Notes: a model not told the origin generated them from the sequence alone. A DNA stretch of 64,000 nucleotides from Brevibacillus brevis (GCF_031583145.1 NZ_CP134050.1:30001-94000), one strand, 5' to 3'; counted from the first letter of the stretch, positions 25,088-33,744 are shown. Made by a program: numbers and translations.

Positions 25088-26542
25088 ATGTTCACACTAC
25101 CTCTACCAGTAAAGCAATTATATTTTGGAAGAGTCGATGCATCTACAGAAATAAATGAAGATAAAGAAAAATTTTTAAAAAACTTCTATGATGCAAATAA
25201 TGTTGTAGGTGAAATAACATCAAATCCAATTAAGTTTCTGATATTAGGAAAAAAAGGAACTGGAAAAACATCAGTAAGTAAATTTATTGAGCTCAGTATT
25301 TCTGAAAAATACACAGCGAAATATATTAACTTTGAAGAGTTTGACTACATCCAATTCTCTGAGTTTAAAAGTGATAATCGTGATGAGTATGAGCAATATT
25401 CAACTCCTTGGAAATGGATATTATACTCTTATCTTTCTGAAATACTTTTATCAGAGGATAATCAGCAGATTGATTTACGTACTATTTTCCAAAAATTGTT
25501 TGGTCGTAAGGGGGTTAGTCTATCGAAATTATTAAATAAACGATTTAATGAAGGGATAGAAATACCATTTGATTTTGTTGAGGAAATACTTGGATATAAA
25601 AATGAAGTATATTTGCTCCAAGATATTGTTGAAATATTAGATGTGTTAATAAGTGAATATAAACTTCAAAGTAGTAAACAGTACTTTTTAATTATTGATG
25701 GCCTAGATGAAAAAATAAAAAAAGAAAAATACTACACAGATGCAATTCTTTCCTTCTTGTGGTCGATATCAAGGTTAAATCAAGATTTTATCAATAAAAA
25801 GTTGCCAATTAAAATTATTGCATCACTAAGAAATGATGTTTTTGATTTGATTGGTGGCTCAAATGTTTATAAAAAGTACTATGACAACGCCGTAGAGATA
25901 AAGTGGACAAATACGTCTAGTGATAAATTCTCATACCCATTAGCAGGTTTAATTTCAACAAGAATTAAAACATCATTACTCGAAAAGGGCTTTCAAGAAA
26001 TTGAAGGGGATTTAGTAAAAAGACTCTTGACGACACATGTATATGGTAAGGAATGGAAAACGAGAACGTGGAACTTTATATTAGACATGACAACATATAA
26101 ACCTAGAGATGTAATTTCATTTCTACAAGAGTGCCATGAAATTTGTAATGAAGATGTAAAACAAATTCCACAAAGCGTAGTATGGCAAGCATTAAACAAT
26201 TACTCCAAATATCTAGTAAAAGAATTTAAATCTGAACTCCATGGTCATATTACGAAAGAACAAGCTGACGAGATTTTTGATGTAATTTTTCCTTCGCTTG
26301 GAAAAACCTTTAATTATAATGACTTTTATCTGAAAATAGGAAAAAGTAAACATTGTCTAGAACTGACTGGGGGAGACATATTAAGGCTTTTTTATGAATT
26401 AGGTATTGTTGGATTCTATGTGAATGATTCGCACATAGAATGGTATCATAGAGAGAAAAGTATAGTGAAGAAAGAATTCAGCTCACAGTCAAGTAAATAT
26501 CAAATTAATCAGGGGTTATACAAAGCACTTTCTTTTTGGTAA
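25088..26542 (+). CDS. P-loop ATPase (Sll1717-like/STAND-like), partner of the nuclease
   Basis: ATG 25088 (MFTLPLPVKQLYFGR) follows AAAGGATGG; a TTG at 25055 would add 11 residues. Walker A is GKKGTGKTS at residues 54-62 and Walker B is LIIDGLDE at about 201-208. A likely sensor segment (KIIASLRNDVF) follows near 250. The C-terminal ~150 residues look helical with a winged-helix-like end (GGDILRLFYELGIVGFYVNDSHIEWYHRE). This layout is that of the FxLD/Sll1717-type P-loop ATPases seen in bacterial defence islands. With the upstream nuclease it probably forms a two-gene operon ending at the terminator near 26630. Confidence 0.75.
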   Translation: MFTLPLPVKQLYFGRVDASTEINEDKEKFLKNFYDANNVVGEITSNPIKFLILGKKGTGKTSVSKFIELSISEKYTAKYINFEEFDYIQFSEFKSDNRDEYEQYSTPWKWILYSYLSEILLSEDNQQIDLRTIFQKLFGRKGVSLSKLLNKRFNEGIEIPFDFVEEILGYKNEVYLLQDIVEILDVLISEYKLQSSKQYFLIIDGLDEKIKKEKYYTDAILSFLWSISRLNQDFINKKLPIKIIASLRNDVFDLIGGSNVYKKYYDNAVEIKWTNTSSDKFSYPLAGLISTRIKTSLLEKGFQEIEGDLVKRLLTTHVYGKEWKTRTWNFILDMTTYKPRDVISFLQECHEICNEDVKQIPQSVVWQALNNYSKYLVKEFKSELHGHITKEQADEIFDVIFPSLGKTFNYNDFYLKIGKSKHCLELTGGDILRLFYELGIVGFYVNDSHIEWYHREKSIVKKEFSSQSSKYQINQGLYKALSFW

Positions 26543-26613
26543 AAGGAATGAACTTTGTAACAATAATTTCATGTTGATTTTATAGTCAGTTAGAGCATAA
26601 AGATTAATGTATC

Positions 26614-26645
26614 AAAACACCATTTGTTTGGTGTTTTTTGTTTTT
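26614..26645 (+). terminator. Terminator of the nuclease-ATPase operon
   Basis: The stem AACACCA / TGGTGTT is followed by a T-rich tract. Confidence 0.8.
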
Positions 26646-26773
26646 ATCCTTCTTAAATTGAATTGAATAATGTATATTAAAACTGTGTGATAAAAAACTT
26701 TAGACTGTTGGAGTAACCACAGTCTGTAGGCTAGGCTAAAAGCCAATATATGCAGATATATCAAGGTTTTGAA

Positions 26774-26852
26774 TGTCCTCGTAGCTCAGCAGGATAGAGC
26801 GTCAGTTTCCTAAACTGTAGGTCGGAGGTTCGAATCCTCTCGGGGACGCCAT
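26774..26852 (+). repeat. Right direct repeat (att site) of the tRNA-Arg island
   Basis: Exact 79-bp copy of 13866-13944. Confidence 0.9.
26775..26851 (+). tRNA. tRNA-Arg (anticodon CCT), island right boundary
   Basis: This copy is identical over all 77 nt to the gene at 13867. No good promoter lies in the island DNA just upstream, but a native-looking terminator follows. It may be silent or read only from the upstream operon. Confidence 0.93.
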
Positions 26853-26854
26853 CG

Positions 26855-26890
26855 AAAAACCGCGTGATTGCGCGGTTTTTTTGTTTTTCG
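26855..26890 (+). terminator. Native tRNA-Arg terminator
   Basis: The stem AAAAACCGCG / CGCGGTTTTT is followed by T residues. It was presumably the original terminator of the chromosomal tRNA before the island inserted. Confidence 0.8.
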
Positions 26891-27013
26891 TCGAAAAAGG
26901 AAACCGACGGCAATCGCGGTCATAATCGATTCAGCACAGGGGGGGCGTTTAACGCGGCTGGTTTTTTCAAACCATACAGGTGCAAGGATCGAGTATCGGA
27001 GGAGGAGTGCTGT

Positions 27014-27220
27014 TTGCAAGGCTATATGCAATCCATTGAATCCATTATTGCCGCGATCAACGATCTCCCGGGCAAACTGATGACCGTTGTTTTTTCTTCG
27101 ATTACCCAGCCAATCCAAACCTTGACCCATACATTGGTCGTGACGAACATCCTTTTGGGGTTGCTTGTTGTGGCATCCATCGCGAATTTCTGCATGCTTT
27201 GGAGAAACGGAAGGAAATGA
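27014..27220 (+). CDS. Small single-pass membrane protein, 68 residues
   Basis: A TTG start at 27014 lies 8 nt after GGAGGAGG; ATG 27026 in frame is the alternative. The protein has an amphipathic N-terminal half (SIESIIAAINDLPGKLM) and one transmembrane helix near residues 42-60 (VVTNILLGLLVVASIANF), ending in RNGRK. No family is recognised. The upstream part of the open frame (from 26864) overlaps the tRNA terminator and is not coding. Confidence 0.55.
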   Translation: MQGYMQSIESIIAAINDLPGKLMTVVFSSITQPIQTLTHTLVVTNILLGLLVVASIANFCMLWRNGRK

Positions 27221-27318
27221 GCGAGAGGGCGTCTTCCCAGGTTCCCGGACGACTCCGTGCTCGGAGCCGAACCCAAGCGGCGTTCCCCTGAGCACCAGGG
27301 GTTACTTTCCGTACAGGA

Positions 27319-27379
27319 TTGATTTGGGGAAATCATCTATGATATGATTTCGTTTGTTGTAACATATTTGTTATATCAA
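27319..27379 (+). promoter_or_regulatory. Promoter and MarR-type operator
   Basis: TTGATT (27319-27324) and TATGAT (27343-27348) are spaced 18 bp. An imperfect 26-bp palindrome (TTGTTGTAACATA / TTTGTTATATCAA, 27354-27379) follows over the likely transcription start. This is the expected place for autorepression by the MarR protein encoded next. Confidence 0.6.
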
Positions 27380-27406
27380 ATAATCTGAGAGAGAAGAGGG
27401 ATCCTT

Positions 27407-27832
27407 TTGAATCTTGATGATGCGATCGGGTTTCTGATCAATAACACGGGCCGGAGCCTGACACGTTTATTGACGAGCCAGTTCAGCCATCTGGATGTTA
27501 CGCCGGAGCAATGGTCGGTATTGAAACGGCTGGAGGAAGAGGACGGCATCACGCTGAAGGAATTGAGCAAGCGGGTAGGAAAAGACCAGGCCAACGTCAC
27601 GCGAATATCGGATTTGCTGGAACGAAAAGGGTATTTGCTCCGCAAGCCCAACCCGGAAGATAAGCGGTCTTCGCTCGTCTGCTTGACGGATGCGGGGAGA
27701 GCGATCACCAACCAGCTGATTCCAATCGACGAAAGTGTGCATGAAATGGCCCTCAAGGGGATATCGGAGCAAGAGATCCAGTTTTTGAAGCAGCTGCTCG
27801 CGAGAATCAGAGAGAATGTAGGCGCGGAATAG
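27407..27832 (+). CDS. MarR family transcriptional regulator
   Basis: The 141-residue protein has the MarR winged-helix: VTPEQWSVLKRL, the recognition helix region GKDQANVTRISDLLERKGYL, and the wing NPEDKRSSLVCLTDAG. It starts at a TTG with GAAGAGGG upstream. It is followed 36 nt later by an MFS transporter gene, so it most likely represses this efflux pump and itself through the palindrome at 27354-27379. Confidence 0.92.
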   Translation: MNLDDAIGFLINNTGRSLTRLLTSQFSHLDVTPEQWSVLKRLEEEDGITLKELSKRVGKDQANVTRISDLLERKGYLLRKPNPEDKRSSLVCLTDAGRAITNQLIPIDESVHEMALKGISEQEIQFLKQLLARIRENVGAE

Positions 27833-27868
27833 AGAGAGCATGGCGCCGAGTGGATAGGAGAGATTTAT

Positions 27869-29077
27869 TTGCATAAACAGCCCCTTTGGACCAGGGACTT
27901 CATTAAAATTTGTCTGAGTAGCTTGTTTTTATTCATCACCTACTATGCGCTTGTCGCAACCTTGCCCATCTACATAATGGAGACGCTGCGAGGCGGCGAA
28001 CGGGAAGTGGGCTTGGCACTGACGTCTTTTATCATCGCAGCGGTAATTGTTCGGCCGATTGCGGGGAAATGGGTGGACGAGCTGGGCAAGAAAAAGGTGG
28101 CCCTCTTGGCATCCGCCTTGTTTATGGCATCTACCTTTTCGTATGTGGGGGTCGCCAGTCTCTTTTTTCTGTTGGCGCTTCGCTTTGTGCACGGGATCAG
28201 TTTCGGTTTTTCGACGACAGCCATGGCTGCCATCGCGACCGACCTCGTACCTGAGCAGCGCAAAGGGGAAGGAATCGGCTATTACGCGCTGTTCATGAAT
28301 TTGGCGATGGTCATTGGTCCTTTTCTGGGTCTGATGATTATGAATACGTACAGCTTTTCCGTACTATGTATGCTCATATCCGTGTTTGCCGTCATCTCTT
28401 TCGGGTGCGGAGGATGGACCAAGGTTCGGGAAGCGCAGACCGCTGCCCGGAAAAAGCCAGCGCAAGCCTTCTCCTGGAAAAGCTTTATCGAGCCAGGTGC
28501 CATGCCGATTTCGCTGACTGCCTGTCTCATGTCATTCGCGTACAGCGGACTTCTTTCTTTCATTCCCGTCTATGCAAAGGAGATCGGAGCGGCTGGGGTA
28601 TCCAGCTACTTTTTTGTGATTTACGCGATCATGATCGTATTGTCCCGCCCTTTTACCGGGAAGCTGTTTGACCGGCTGGGCGAGCACGTCGTGATTTATC
28701 CCAGCATCGTCCTGTACGCCATCGGGCTCGTCCTGCTGAGCCAGGCTACTGGACCCGTCCTGTTCCTGGTGGCCAGTGCCGTCATCGGTCTGGGCTACGG
28801 AAGCGTGTTTCCGAGTTTTCAGGCCATTGCCATCCAGTCATCGCCGACAGAACGAAGAGGACTTGCAACCGGCACTTACTACTTGCTGTTCGATCTGGGA
28901 ATGGGAGTGGGGTCGTTCGTGCTGGCGATCGTCGCAGCGGCTACGAACCTTGGATGGATGTACATGATCTCTTCCTGGATCGTAGCTTTCGCAGGAGTCG
29001 TTTACTACAGCTTGCATCACCGCGCGGCAAACAAGAAACAACGCCGGGAAAGAGAGCTCTTGCAGCTATCGGAATGA
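27869..29077 (+). CDS. MFS transporter, drug-efflux type
   Basis: The 402-residue protein has twelve predicted membrane segments, the motif-A loop GKWVDELGKKKV after helix 2 and the second-half equivalent GKLFDRLGEHVV. It resembles YfmO/YwoG-type proton-driven multidrug exporters. The TTG start at 27869 has TAGGAGAGA upstream. It shares an operon with marR. The substrate cannot be deduced. Confidence 0.9.
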   Translation: MHKQPLWTRDFIKICLSSLFLFITYYALVATLPIYIMETLRGGEREVGLALTSFIIAAVIVRPIAGKWVDELGKKKVALLASALFMASTFSYVGVASLFFLLALRFVHGISFGFSTTAMAAIATDLVPEQRKGEGIGYYALFMNLAMVIGPFLGLMIMNTYSFSVLCMLISVFAVISFGCGGWTKVREAQTAARKKPAQAFSWKSFIEPGAMPISLTACLMSFAYSGLLSFIPVYAKEIGAAGVSSYFFVIYAIMIVLSRPFTGKLFDRLGEHVVIYPSIVLYAIGLVLLSQATGPVLFLVASAVIGLGYGSVFPSFQAIAIQSSPTERRGLATGTYYLLFDLGMGVGSFVLAIVAAATNLGWMYMISSWIVAFAGVVYYSLHHRAANKKQRRERELLQLSE

Positions 29078-29082
29078 TAAAA

Positions 29083-29118
29083 ACAAGGACCCTTTCGCAA
29101 CAGAGGGGGTCCTTGCTT
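29083..29118 (+). terminator. MFS operon terminator
   Basis: The stem CAAGGACCCT / AGGGGGTCCTTG is followed by CTTG; T tract is weak. Confidence 0.6.
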
Positions 29119-29181
29119 GCATGAAAAAAGCGCCTCTGCCGCTATGCAACGGCTGCAGGCGCTTTGATTTTGGAATGTACG

Positions 29182-29592
29182 TTACGCGATGTTCTTTTTG
29201 CCAAAGAGTACGCCATCCAAACTGTATTTGGTACTTCCGCTGATGGCGAGGGACAGAGTGATAGCAAGCAGTGCCAGTTCGAGCTCGTAGCCGGCTCCGC
29301 CTTGTCCACCCATAAAACCCGCAGGCAGCTTCGCTTTGATGATCGCACCAGCCATGACGATCGCCATGACCGCAGAAAATACGCGGGTGCCCAAACCCAA
29401 AATCAGCGCAATGCCGCCGATGACTTCCACGAAAGCGACAAAGTAAGCGATAAAGGCCGGAAGTCCCATCGATCCGAAGAACCCTGCGACGTTATCCAGC
29501 CCCATTTGAAACTTGGCGATACCGTGAATGACAAACGTGATGCCGGCAATGATGCGCAAGACGATGGCGCTCCATTCAAATCGAGAAGACAT
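29182..29592 (-). CDS. DoxX family membrane protein
   Basis: The 136-residue protein has four hydrophobic segments and the DoxX pattern: an N-terminal RIIAGITFVIHGIAKF helix, a FVEVIGGIALILGLGTR second segment and a final segment before KYSLDGVLFGKK. DoxX proteins are linked to thiol and disulfide stress and are often controlled by HxlR or MarR regulators. An HxlR gene is divergently encoded 200 bp away. The start has AGGAGG. Confidence 0.88.
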   Translation of the reverse strand: MSSRFEWSAIVLRIIAGITFVIHGIAKFQMGLDNVAGFFGSMGLPAFIAYFVAFVEVIGGIALILGLGTRVFSAVMAIVMAGAIIKAKLPAGFMGGQGGAGYELELALLAITLSLAISGSTKYSLDGVLFGKKNIA

Positions 29593-29622
29593 GTATAAGT
29601 ACCTCCTGGAATCATTTATACT

Positions 29623-29639
29623 AAGTAACTTTGTTACTT
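29623..29639. promoter_or_regulatory. Perfect dyad AAGTAAC-N3-GTTACTT in the doxX promoter
   Basis: The 17-bp dyad lies just upstream of TTTATA (29615-29620), the minus-strand -10-like TATAAA, 31 nt before the doxX start. It is a good candidate operator for the neighbouring HxlR-type regulator. Confidence 0.6.
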
Positions 29640-29799
29640 TTCGTTAGTAAGTTTATAATAATAAATAAACCGAGTCAAGATCATTCTTTGGCAGGTAACA
29701 TATGCCACCAAGCTGCACTTTAAAAGCGCCCTTCCCAATCATTCTTTTTGATGGATGAGCGAAAGAGCGGTATACTGAAAAGAGAATGGGGTGATTCCG

Positions 29800-30144
29800 A
29801 TGAAACAGTCCTCCCTCTGTCCCAAATTTGAAAAAGGCATGCAGTTGCTTGGAAAACGATGGACAGGGTTAATCTTATATCAATTGCTGGAGGGACCTCA
29901 GCGCTTTTGCGCGCTGGAAGGGGCTCTGCCTGTAAGCGGAAGGCTGCTTTCTGAACGTCTGAAGGATCTGGAGAAGGAAGGTCTTGTGCATCGGCAAGTA
30001 TACACCGATTCGGCTCCCATACGGGTGGAGTACTCGTTGACTGACATGGGCCTCGCCCTGGAACCGGTATTGAAAGGCATTGAAAGCTGGGCTCAGGAAT
30101 GGATTGAACTGAAGGCGGAAGATGCAGCAGACTGCTGTGAATAG
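29800..30144 (+). CDS. HxlR family transcriptional regulator
   Basis: The 114-residue protein has the HxlR winged-helix: CPKFEKGMQLLGKRWTGLILYQLLEG with the usual N-terminal cysteine, SGRLLSERLKDLEKEGLV (recognition helix) and VEYSLTDMG (wing). Such regulators often sense thiol-reactive compounds through the cysteine; here Cys lies near residue 6. ATG 29800 after GGGGTGA is preferred to GTG 29791. It is divergent from doxX and probably its regulator. Confidence 0.9.
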   Translation: MKQSSLCPKFEKGMQLLGKRWTGLILYQLLEGPQRFCALEGALPVSGRLLSERLKDLEKEGLVHRQVYTDSAPIRVEYSLTDMGLALEPVLKGIESWAQEWIELKAEDAADCCE

Positions 30145-30207
30145 GCATGGCCACGATGAAATGACAATAGCGCCGGGTACGCTTCCGACGCTTCCCGCGC
30201 AAACATA

Positions 30208-30243
30208 AAAAATGGCCCGGTACGGCTCAAACCGTTACCGGGC
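30208..30243 (-). terminator. Terminator of the PTS operon
   Basis: On the minus strand the stem GGCCCGGTAACGG / CCGTACCGGGCC runs into ATTTTTTATG. Confidence 0.85.
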
Positions 30244-30276
30244 CTCGTTCATTATCTGGCAAAAAAGCGGAAGCCG

Positions 30277-31716
30277 CTACAGCTTCGTGATTTCGTCTTT
30301 CAGCAGCTCCGATTGGGTACCGAAGACTACCTGCACGCTTCCTTGGCCGAGCTTCATCACGCCGGCTGCACCGAGCTCTTTCAAGCCTTTCTCGTTGACG
30401 ATCTTGTCGTCCTTGAGGATCAGGCGCAGGCGGGTAATGCACGCGTCGACGTTGACGATGTTTTCTTTTCCGCCGATCAGGGTCAGTACTTGTTTTGCTT
30501 TTTCCTGCATGGTGTTGGCTCCTCCGGTTTTGCTGACTTCTGCATCGTCATCCTCTCGTCCCGGCGTCTTGATGTTCAATTTCACGATCAGGATGCGGAA
30601 CAGGAAGTAGTACACGACCGCAAACGCCAGACCGATCGGGATGATCAGCCAAGCATTGGTGGAAAGCGGGAAGTTCAGTGCGTAGTCGATCAAGCCAGCG
30701 GAGAAGCCAAAGCCGTGCTTGATGCCCATCGCAGTGACGATATACCCGGAAACACCCGTCAAGATCGCGTGGATCACGTACAGCAGGGGCGCAGCGAACA
30801 TGAATGCAAACTCGAGCGGCTCCGTAATCCCTGTCAGGAACGATGCGAGAGCCGTACCGATGAAGACGGAGGCGATTGCTTTGCGTTTTTCCGGCTTCGC
30901 CGTGTGGATGATGGCGAAAGCGGCCGCTGGCAGAGCGAACATCATGATTGGGAAGAATCCGGTCATGAACATACCGGCCGATTTGTCGCCGGCAAAGAAG
31001 CGGTTCAGGTCGCCATGGACTACTTTTCCTGCCGCATCGGTAAAGTCACCGATCTGGAACCAGGCGATGGCATTCAATACGTGGTGCAGACCAAACGGAA
31101 TGAGCAAACGGTTGAAGAACCCGAACAAACCGGCGCCAATCGCACCCAACCCTACGATCCAGTTCCCCATGCTGGTCAAGGCATCCTGGATCGGGCCCCA
31201 GATAATCCCGAAGATGAGTCCGATGATGACCATGCTAAGCGAGGTAACGATCGGAACGAAGCGCTTCCCGCCGAAGAAGCCCAGCCACTCGGGGAGCTTG
31301 ATGTTGTGGTAGCGGTTGTAGCAGTATGCAGCCACACCGCCCGCCAGGATACCGCCCAGTACGCCCATGTTCAGTTTCGCTTCGTCGGCGATGAATGGCA
31401 TGGCGGCAGGCACCTTGGAGAGCACCGCAGTCAGCACCATGTAGGCGATGACAGCAGCCAGGGCGGCGACGGCGTCTCCTGCCAGGCCGATTGCGACCCC
31501 GACGGCGAAGATCAAGGATAAGTTATCGAAAATAGCAGATCCGCCGGCATTCAAGAATGGCGCAATGTACTGGTTCAGAAAACCACCGACAGCAGGTCCG
31601 AGGTGGAACTCGGTTTCGTAGTTGATGGCACCGAAGCGGAGCAAGAGCGCCGCGGCCGGCAAAGTGGCGACTGGGAGCATCAAGGCTTTCCCAATCTTTT
31701 GCAGAAAGGCGAGCAT
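30277..31716 (-). CDS. nagE: PTS transporter subunit IIBC, N-acetylglucosamine type
   Basis: The protein imports and phosphorylates a sugar. Residues 1-385 form the EIIC membrane domain with about ten segments and the substrate region GGKRFVPIVTS, IPFGLHHVLNAIAWF, GDLNRFFAGDKSAGMFM and TGITEPLEF. The GDLNRFFAGD stretch favours N-acetylglucosamine over glucose. Residues 405-479 form EIIB with the phosphorylation-site cysteine in NVDACITRLRL. The start has AAGGAGG. It is the last gene of an operon with the antiterminator, IIA and HPr genes. No IIA domain is fused; the separate IIA gene upstream supplies it. Confidence 0.9.
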   Translation of the reverse strand: MLAFLQKIGKALMLPVATLPAAALLLRFGAINYETEFHLGPAVGGFLNQYIAPFLNAGGSAIFDNLSLIFAVGVAIGLAGDAVAALAAVIAYMVLTAVLSKVPAAMPFIADEAKLNMGVLGGILAGGVAAYCYNRYHNIKLPEWLGFFGGKRFVPIVTSLSMVIIGLIFGIIWGPIQDALTSMGNWIVGLGAIGAGLFGFFNRLLIPFGLHHVLNAIAWFQIGDFTDAAGKVVHGDLNRFFAGDKSAGMFMTGFFPIMMFALPAAAFAIIHTAKPEKRKAIASVFIGTALASFLTGITEPLEFAFMFAAPLLYVIHAILTGVSGYIVTAMGIKHGFGFSAGLIDYALNFPLSTNAWLIIPIGLAFAVVYYFLFRILIVKLNIKTPGREDDDAEVSKTGGANTMQEKAKQVLTLIGGKENIVNVDACITRLRLILKDDKIVNEKGLKELGAAGVMKLGQGSVQVVFGTQSELLKDEITKL

Positions 31717-31823
31717 AGAAAAACCTCCTTAAAATGAAATGGTTATCAGCAAGTCATGCTCCGGATGAAAGGCAGAGGATGAGAGCTCGAAGAATGGCCG
31801 GAGACGACTGTTCTGATCAAAAA

Positions 31824-31897
31824 TGGAATCGCTTACAAACCGAGGGAAAAAACAACAAAACAGCTCATCTGCTTTGTTGTTTTTCCCTTTCGGCATG
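31824..31897 (-). promoter_or_regulatory. Hairpin and cre-like site between ptsH and nagE
   Basis: A long hairpin (GGGAAAAAACAACAAA / TTTGTTGTTTTTCCC, 31844-31897) follows ptsH and may attenuate transcription into nagE. A cre-like 14-mer, TGGAATCGCTTACA (31824-31837, two mismatches to the CcpA consensus), lies beyond it. Confidence 0.5.
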
Positions 31898-31918
31898 AAC
31901 GAAGCGGCTTTGTTGCCA

Positions 31919-32182
31919 TCAACCCGCGAATTCTTGATGGAACAAGTCCTGGATCTGCGCGGCGGCATCTTCTTCATCCGAGCCATCGATCTGGATGAGC
32001 AATTGGTCGCCTTGCGATACTCCCAGCGTCATAATGCCGAGAATGCTTCGCGCGTCCACTGTTTTATCGCCCTTGTTCAAGGTGATTTTAGACTGGGACC
32101 TGGATGCGCGACTGACCAACAGGGCGGCAGGGCGCGCGTGCAGCCCGCCTTCTACGGTGACAGTCACCTGAAACTCGATCAT
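31919..32182 (-). CDS. ptsH: HPr-like phosphocarrier protein
   Basis: The 87-residue protein has the phosphorylatable histidine in GGLHARPAA (His15 region) and the regulatory serine in ARSILGIMTLG (Ser46 region), so it can serve both PTS transfer and HPr-kinase/CcpA signalling. It lies in a sugar-specific operon rather than beside ptsI, so it may be a second HPr dedicated to this system. Confidence 0.93.
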   Translation of the reverse strand: MIEFQVTVTVEGGLHARPAALLVSRASRSQSKITLNKGDKTVDARSILGIMTLGVSQGDQLLIQIDGSDEEDAAAQIQDLFHQEFAG

Positions 32183-32217
32183 GGGGTTCCCCTCCCGCTA
32201 CGAAATCTGTTTGTAGT

Positions 32218-32712
32218 CTATTTCAAAAGAACAGTCATGAGCGGGTCCTGGCCTGCTTGCACGTTGGCCTTGGCCACGACATTCTTTTCCGCTACGACAT
32301 CCTGGTTGGTAATCACGATCGGTGTCACGATCGGGCATCCGGCTTGCTCCAAAGCGGCAGAGTCAAACTGGATCAGCTTGTCGCCCGCCTTCACCTGGTC
32401 CCCGACGGAGACAAACGGCGTGAAGCCTTGCCCTTTCAGCTTGACGGTGTCGATCCCGATGTGCATGAGGATCTCCAGGCCGGAATCGCTGGTGAGGCCG
32501 ATGGCATGGTGGGTCGGGAACAGGTGCGTCACTTTGGCGTCGATCGGGGAGATCAAAAGCCCCTCGGAAGGCAGGATCGCTACGCCGTCTCCCACTACTT
32601 TCTGGGCAAAGACGGGATCCGGTACTTCGGATAGCGGCACGATGGCTCCGGTCAAAGGGGCGAGAAAGGTCACTTCTTGCTGTTTTTTGCGAGAAAATAA
32701 ACTGCGTAGCAT
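32218..32712 (-). CDS. crr: PTS glucose-family IIA component
   Basis: The 164-residue protein carries phosphate from HPr to EIIB. It contains both active-site histidines: LFPTHHAIGL and ILMHIGIDTV. The remaining blocks, APLTGAIVPLSEVPDPVF and VVTPIVITN-type end (here CPIVTPIVITNQ), fit IIA-Glc. ATG 32712 (MLRSLFSRKK) has AGGAGG upstream; the longer frame from 32760 overlaps the terminator of the RAT switch. It is the first gene after that switch. Confidence 0.93.
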   Translation of the reverse strand: MLRSLFSRKKQQEVTFLAPLTGAIVPLSEVPDPVFAQKVVGDGVAILPSEGLLISPIDAKVTHLFPTHHAIGLTSDSGLEILMHIGIDTVKLKGQGFTPFVSVGDQVKAGDKLIQFDSAALEQAGCPIVTPIVITNQDVVAEKNVVAKANVQAGQDPLMTVLLK

Positions 32713-32740
32713 AACTTCCTCCTTTTGCGTTGAACGAAAA

Positions 32741-32826
32741 TAGGCATGAGCAGGCTCCATACATACGACATACTTACTATGTCCGTATGTTCTCGCCGCT
32801 CATGCCTAGTCGAACTAGTAACACGC
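32741..32826 (-). promoter_or_regulatory. RAT antiterminator switch before the IIA gene
   Basis: On the minus strand the RNA would contain GCGTGTTACTAGTTCGACTAGGCATGAGCGGC (32795-32826), shaped like the ribonucleic antiterminator (RAT) bound by BglG/GlcT proteins; key parts are GTGTTACT and GGCATGAGC. It overlaps a long terminator whose outer stem is AGGCATGAGC / GCTCATGCCT, with inner complementarity ACATACGGACATA / TATGTCGTATGT (32741-32808). Confidence 0.85.
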
Positions 32827-32840
32827 AGGATGATCGATAT

Positions 32841-33701
32841 TTATGGTTGTTGTTGCAGCAAACGAAACACGTGCATGGCCATGTAGCCGATCTCGTCTTC
32901 CGGTACTGCCATTTCCAATCGGGACGAGATGTGGGCGGCCAGCTCGGAGGCTAGCTGATAGGCTTCCGGAATCATTGTTTTGACCCGGTCCAGCAATGGA
33001 TTTTGAATCGACTTTTGCTGGCGGATGCGATCGACGGCAAAGCGCAGGTGAGTGATGAGCCGCACGTAGTCGACGGTACTGCGCTCAATCGTAATGCCGG
33101 TCTTTTGTTCAATGATATTCACCAGTTCGTTGATCATGTTGGTGAATTGGACCGTTTTGCTGACCGGCATATAGCTGATGGCCGAGTGGATGTGCAGGGC
33201 CAAAAAGCCGATTTCGCTTTCAGGGATATCCTGCCCAAACGCCTTCTTGATCATCTCTGCCGCCCGTTTTGCCAACGCGTATTCTTTGGCGTACAGCGAC
33301 TGAATCTCAAACAGGAACGGATTTATGATCTCCATGCCGTTTTTCAACCGGTAGATGGCGAACTGGATATGGTCGGGCAAAGCCACGTGGACGTGCTCGT
33401 TCAATTTCGGGGTGATCTCGCTGGCGACAAGCGCGATGATTTCTTCCGCAATGCCTACGACAGCAGGATCGACCTGACTGAGAATGGTCTGGTACTGCTT
33501 TTGATGGCTTTCACTTTCCAACCGAAAGCGCTTCTCCACCCGAGGGTCGTGGGCAGGAATGGCATTCCCGGGCTTGGCGCCGAATCCGATCCCTTTGCCG
33601 AACAGCACGATCTCCTGCTTGGTCTCGGGTTCCTCAACGAGTACGACGTTGTGGTTCAACACGCGTGTGATCGCATATGGTTTTTCATGTTCGCGGGACA
33701 A
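32841..33701 (-). CDS. glcT: BglG/GlcT-type transcription antiterminator
   Basis: The protein has an N-terminal RNA-binding CAT domain (residues 1-60, ITRVLNHNVVLVEE then VLFGKGIGFGAKPGN) and two PTS regulation domains: PRD1 with ALPDHIQFAIYRLKNG and EIGFLALHIHSA, PRD2 with THLRFAVDRI and EIGYMAMHVFRL. Their histidines would be phosphorylated by HPr and EIIB. The start is uncertain. A TTG at 33701 with AAGGTGG is favoured; an ATG at 33743 has no ribosome site and abuts the upstream terminator. It should bind the two RATs flanking it. The symbol is given by analogy; NagE-type sugar specificity suggests a GlcNAc-responsive variant. Confidence 0.88.
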   Translation of the reverse strand: MSREHEKPYAITRVLNHNVVLVEEPETKQEIVLFGKGIGFGAKPGNAIPAHDPRVEKRFRLESESHQKQYQTILSQVDPAVVGIAEEIIALVASEITPKLNEHVHVALPDHIQFAIYRLKNGMEIINPFLFEIQSLYAKEYALAKRAAEMIKKAFGQDIPESEIGFLALHIHSAISYMPVSKTVQFTNMINELVNIIEQKTGITIERSTVDYVRLITHLRFAVDRIRQQKSIQNPLLDRVKTMIPEAYQLASELAAHISSRLEMAVPEDEIGYMAMHVFRLLQQQP

Positions 33702-33744
33702 CCAATTCCACCACCTTGTGAGCCCCAAACGGTTACGGTGCATA

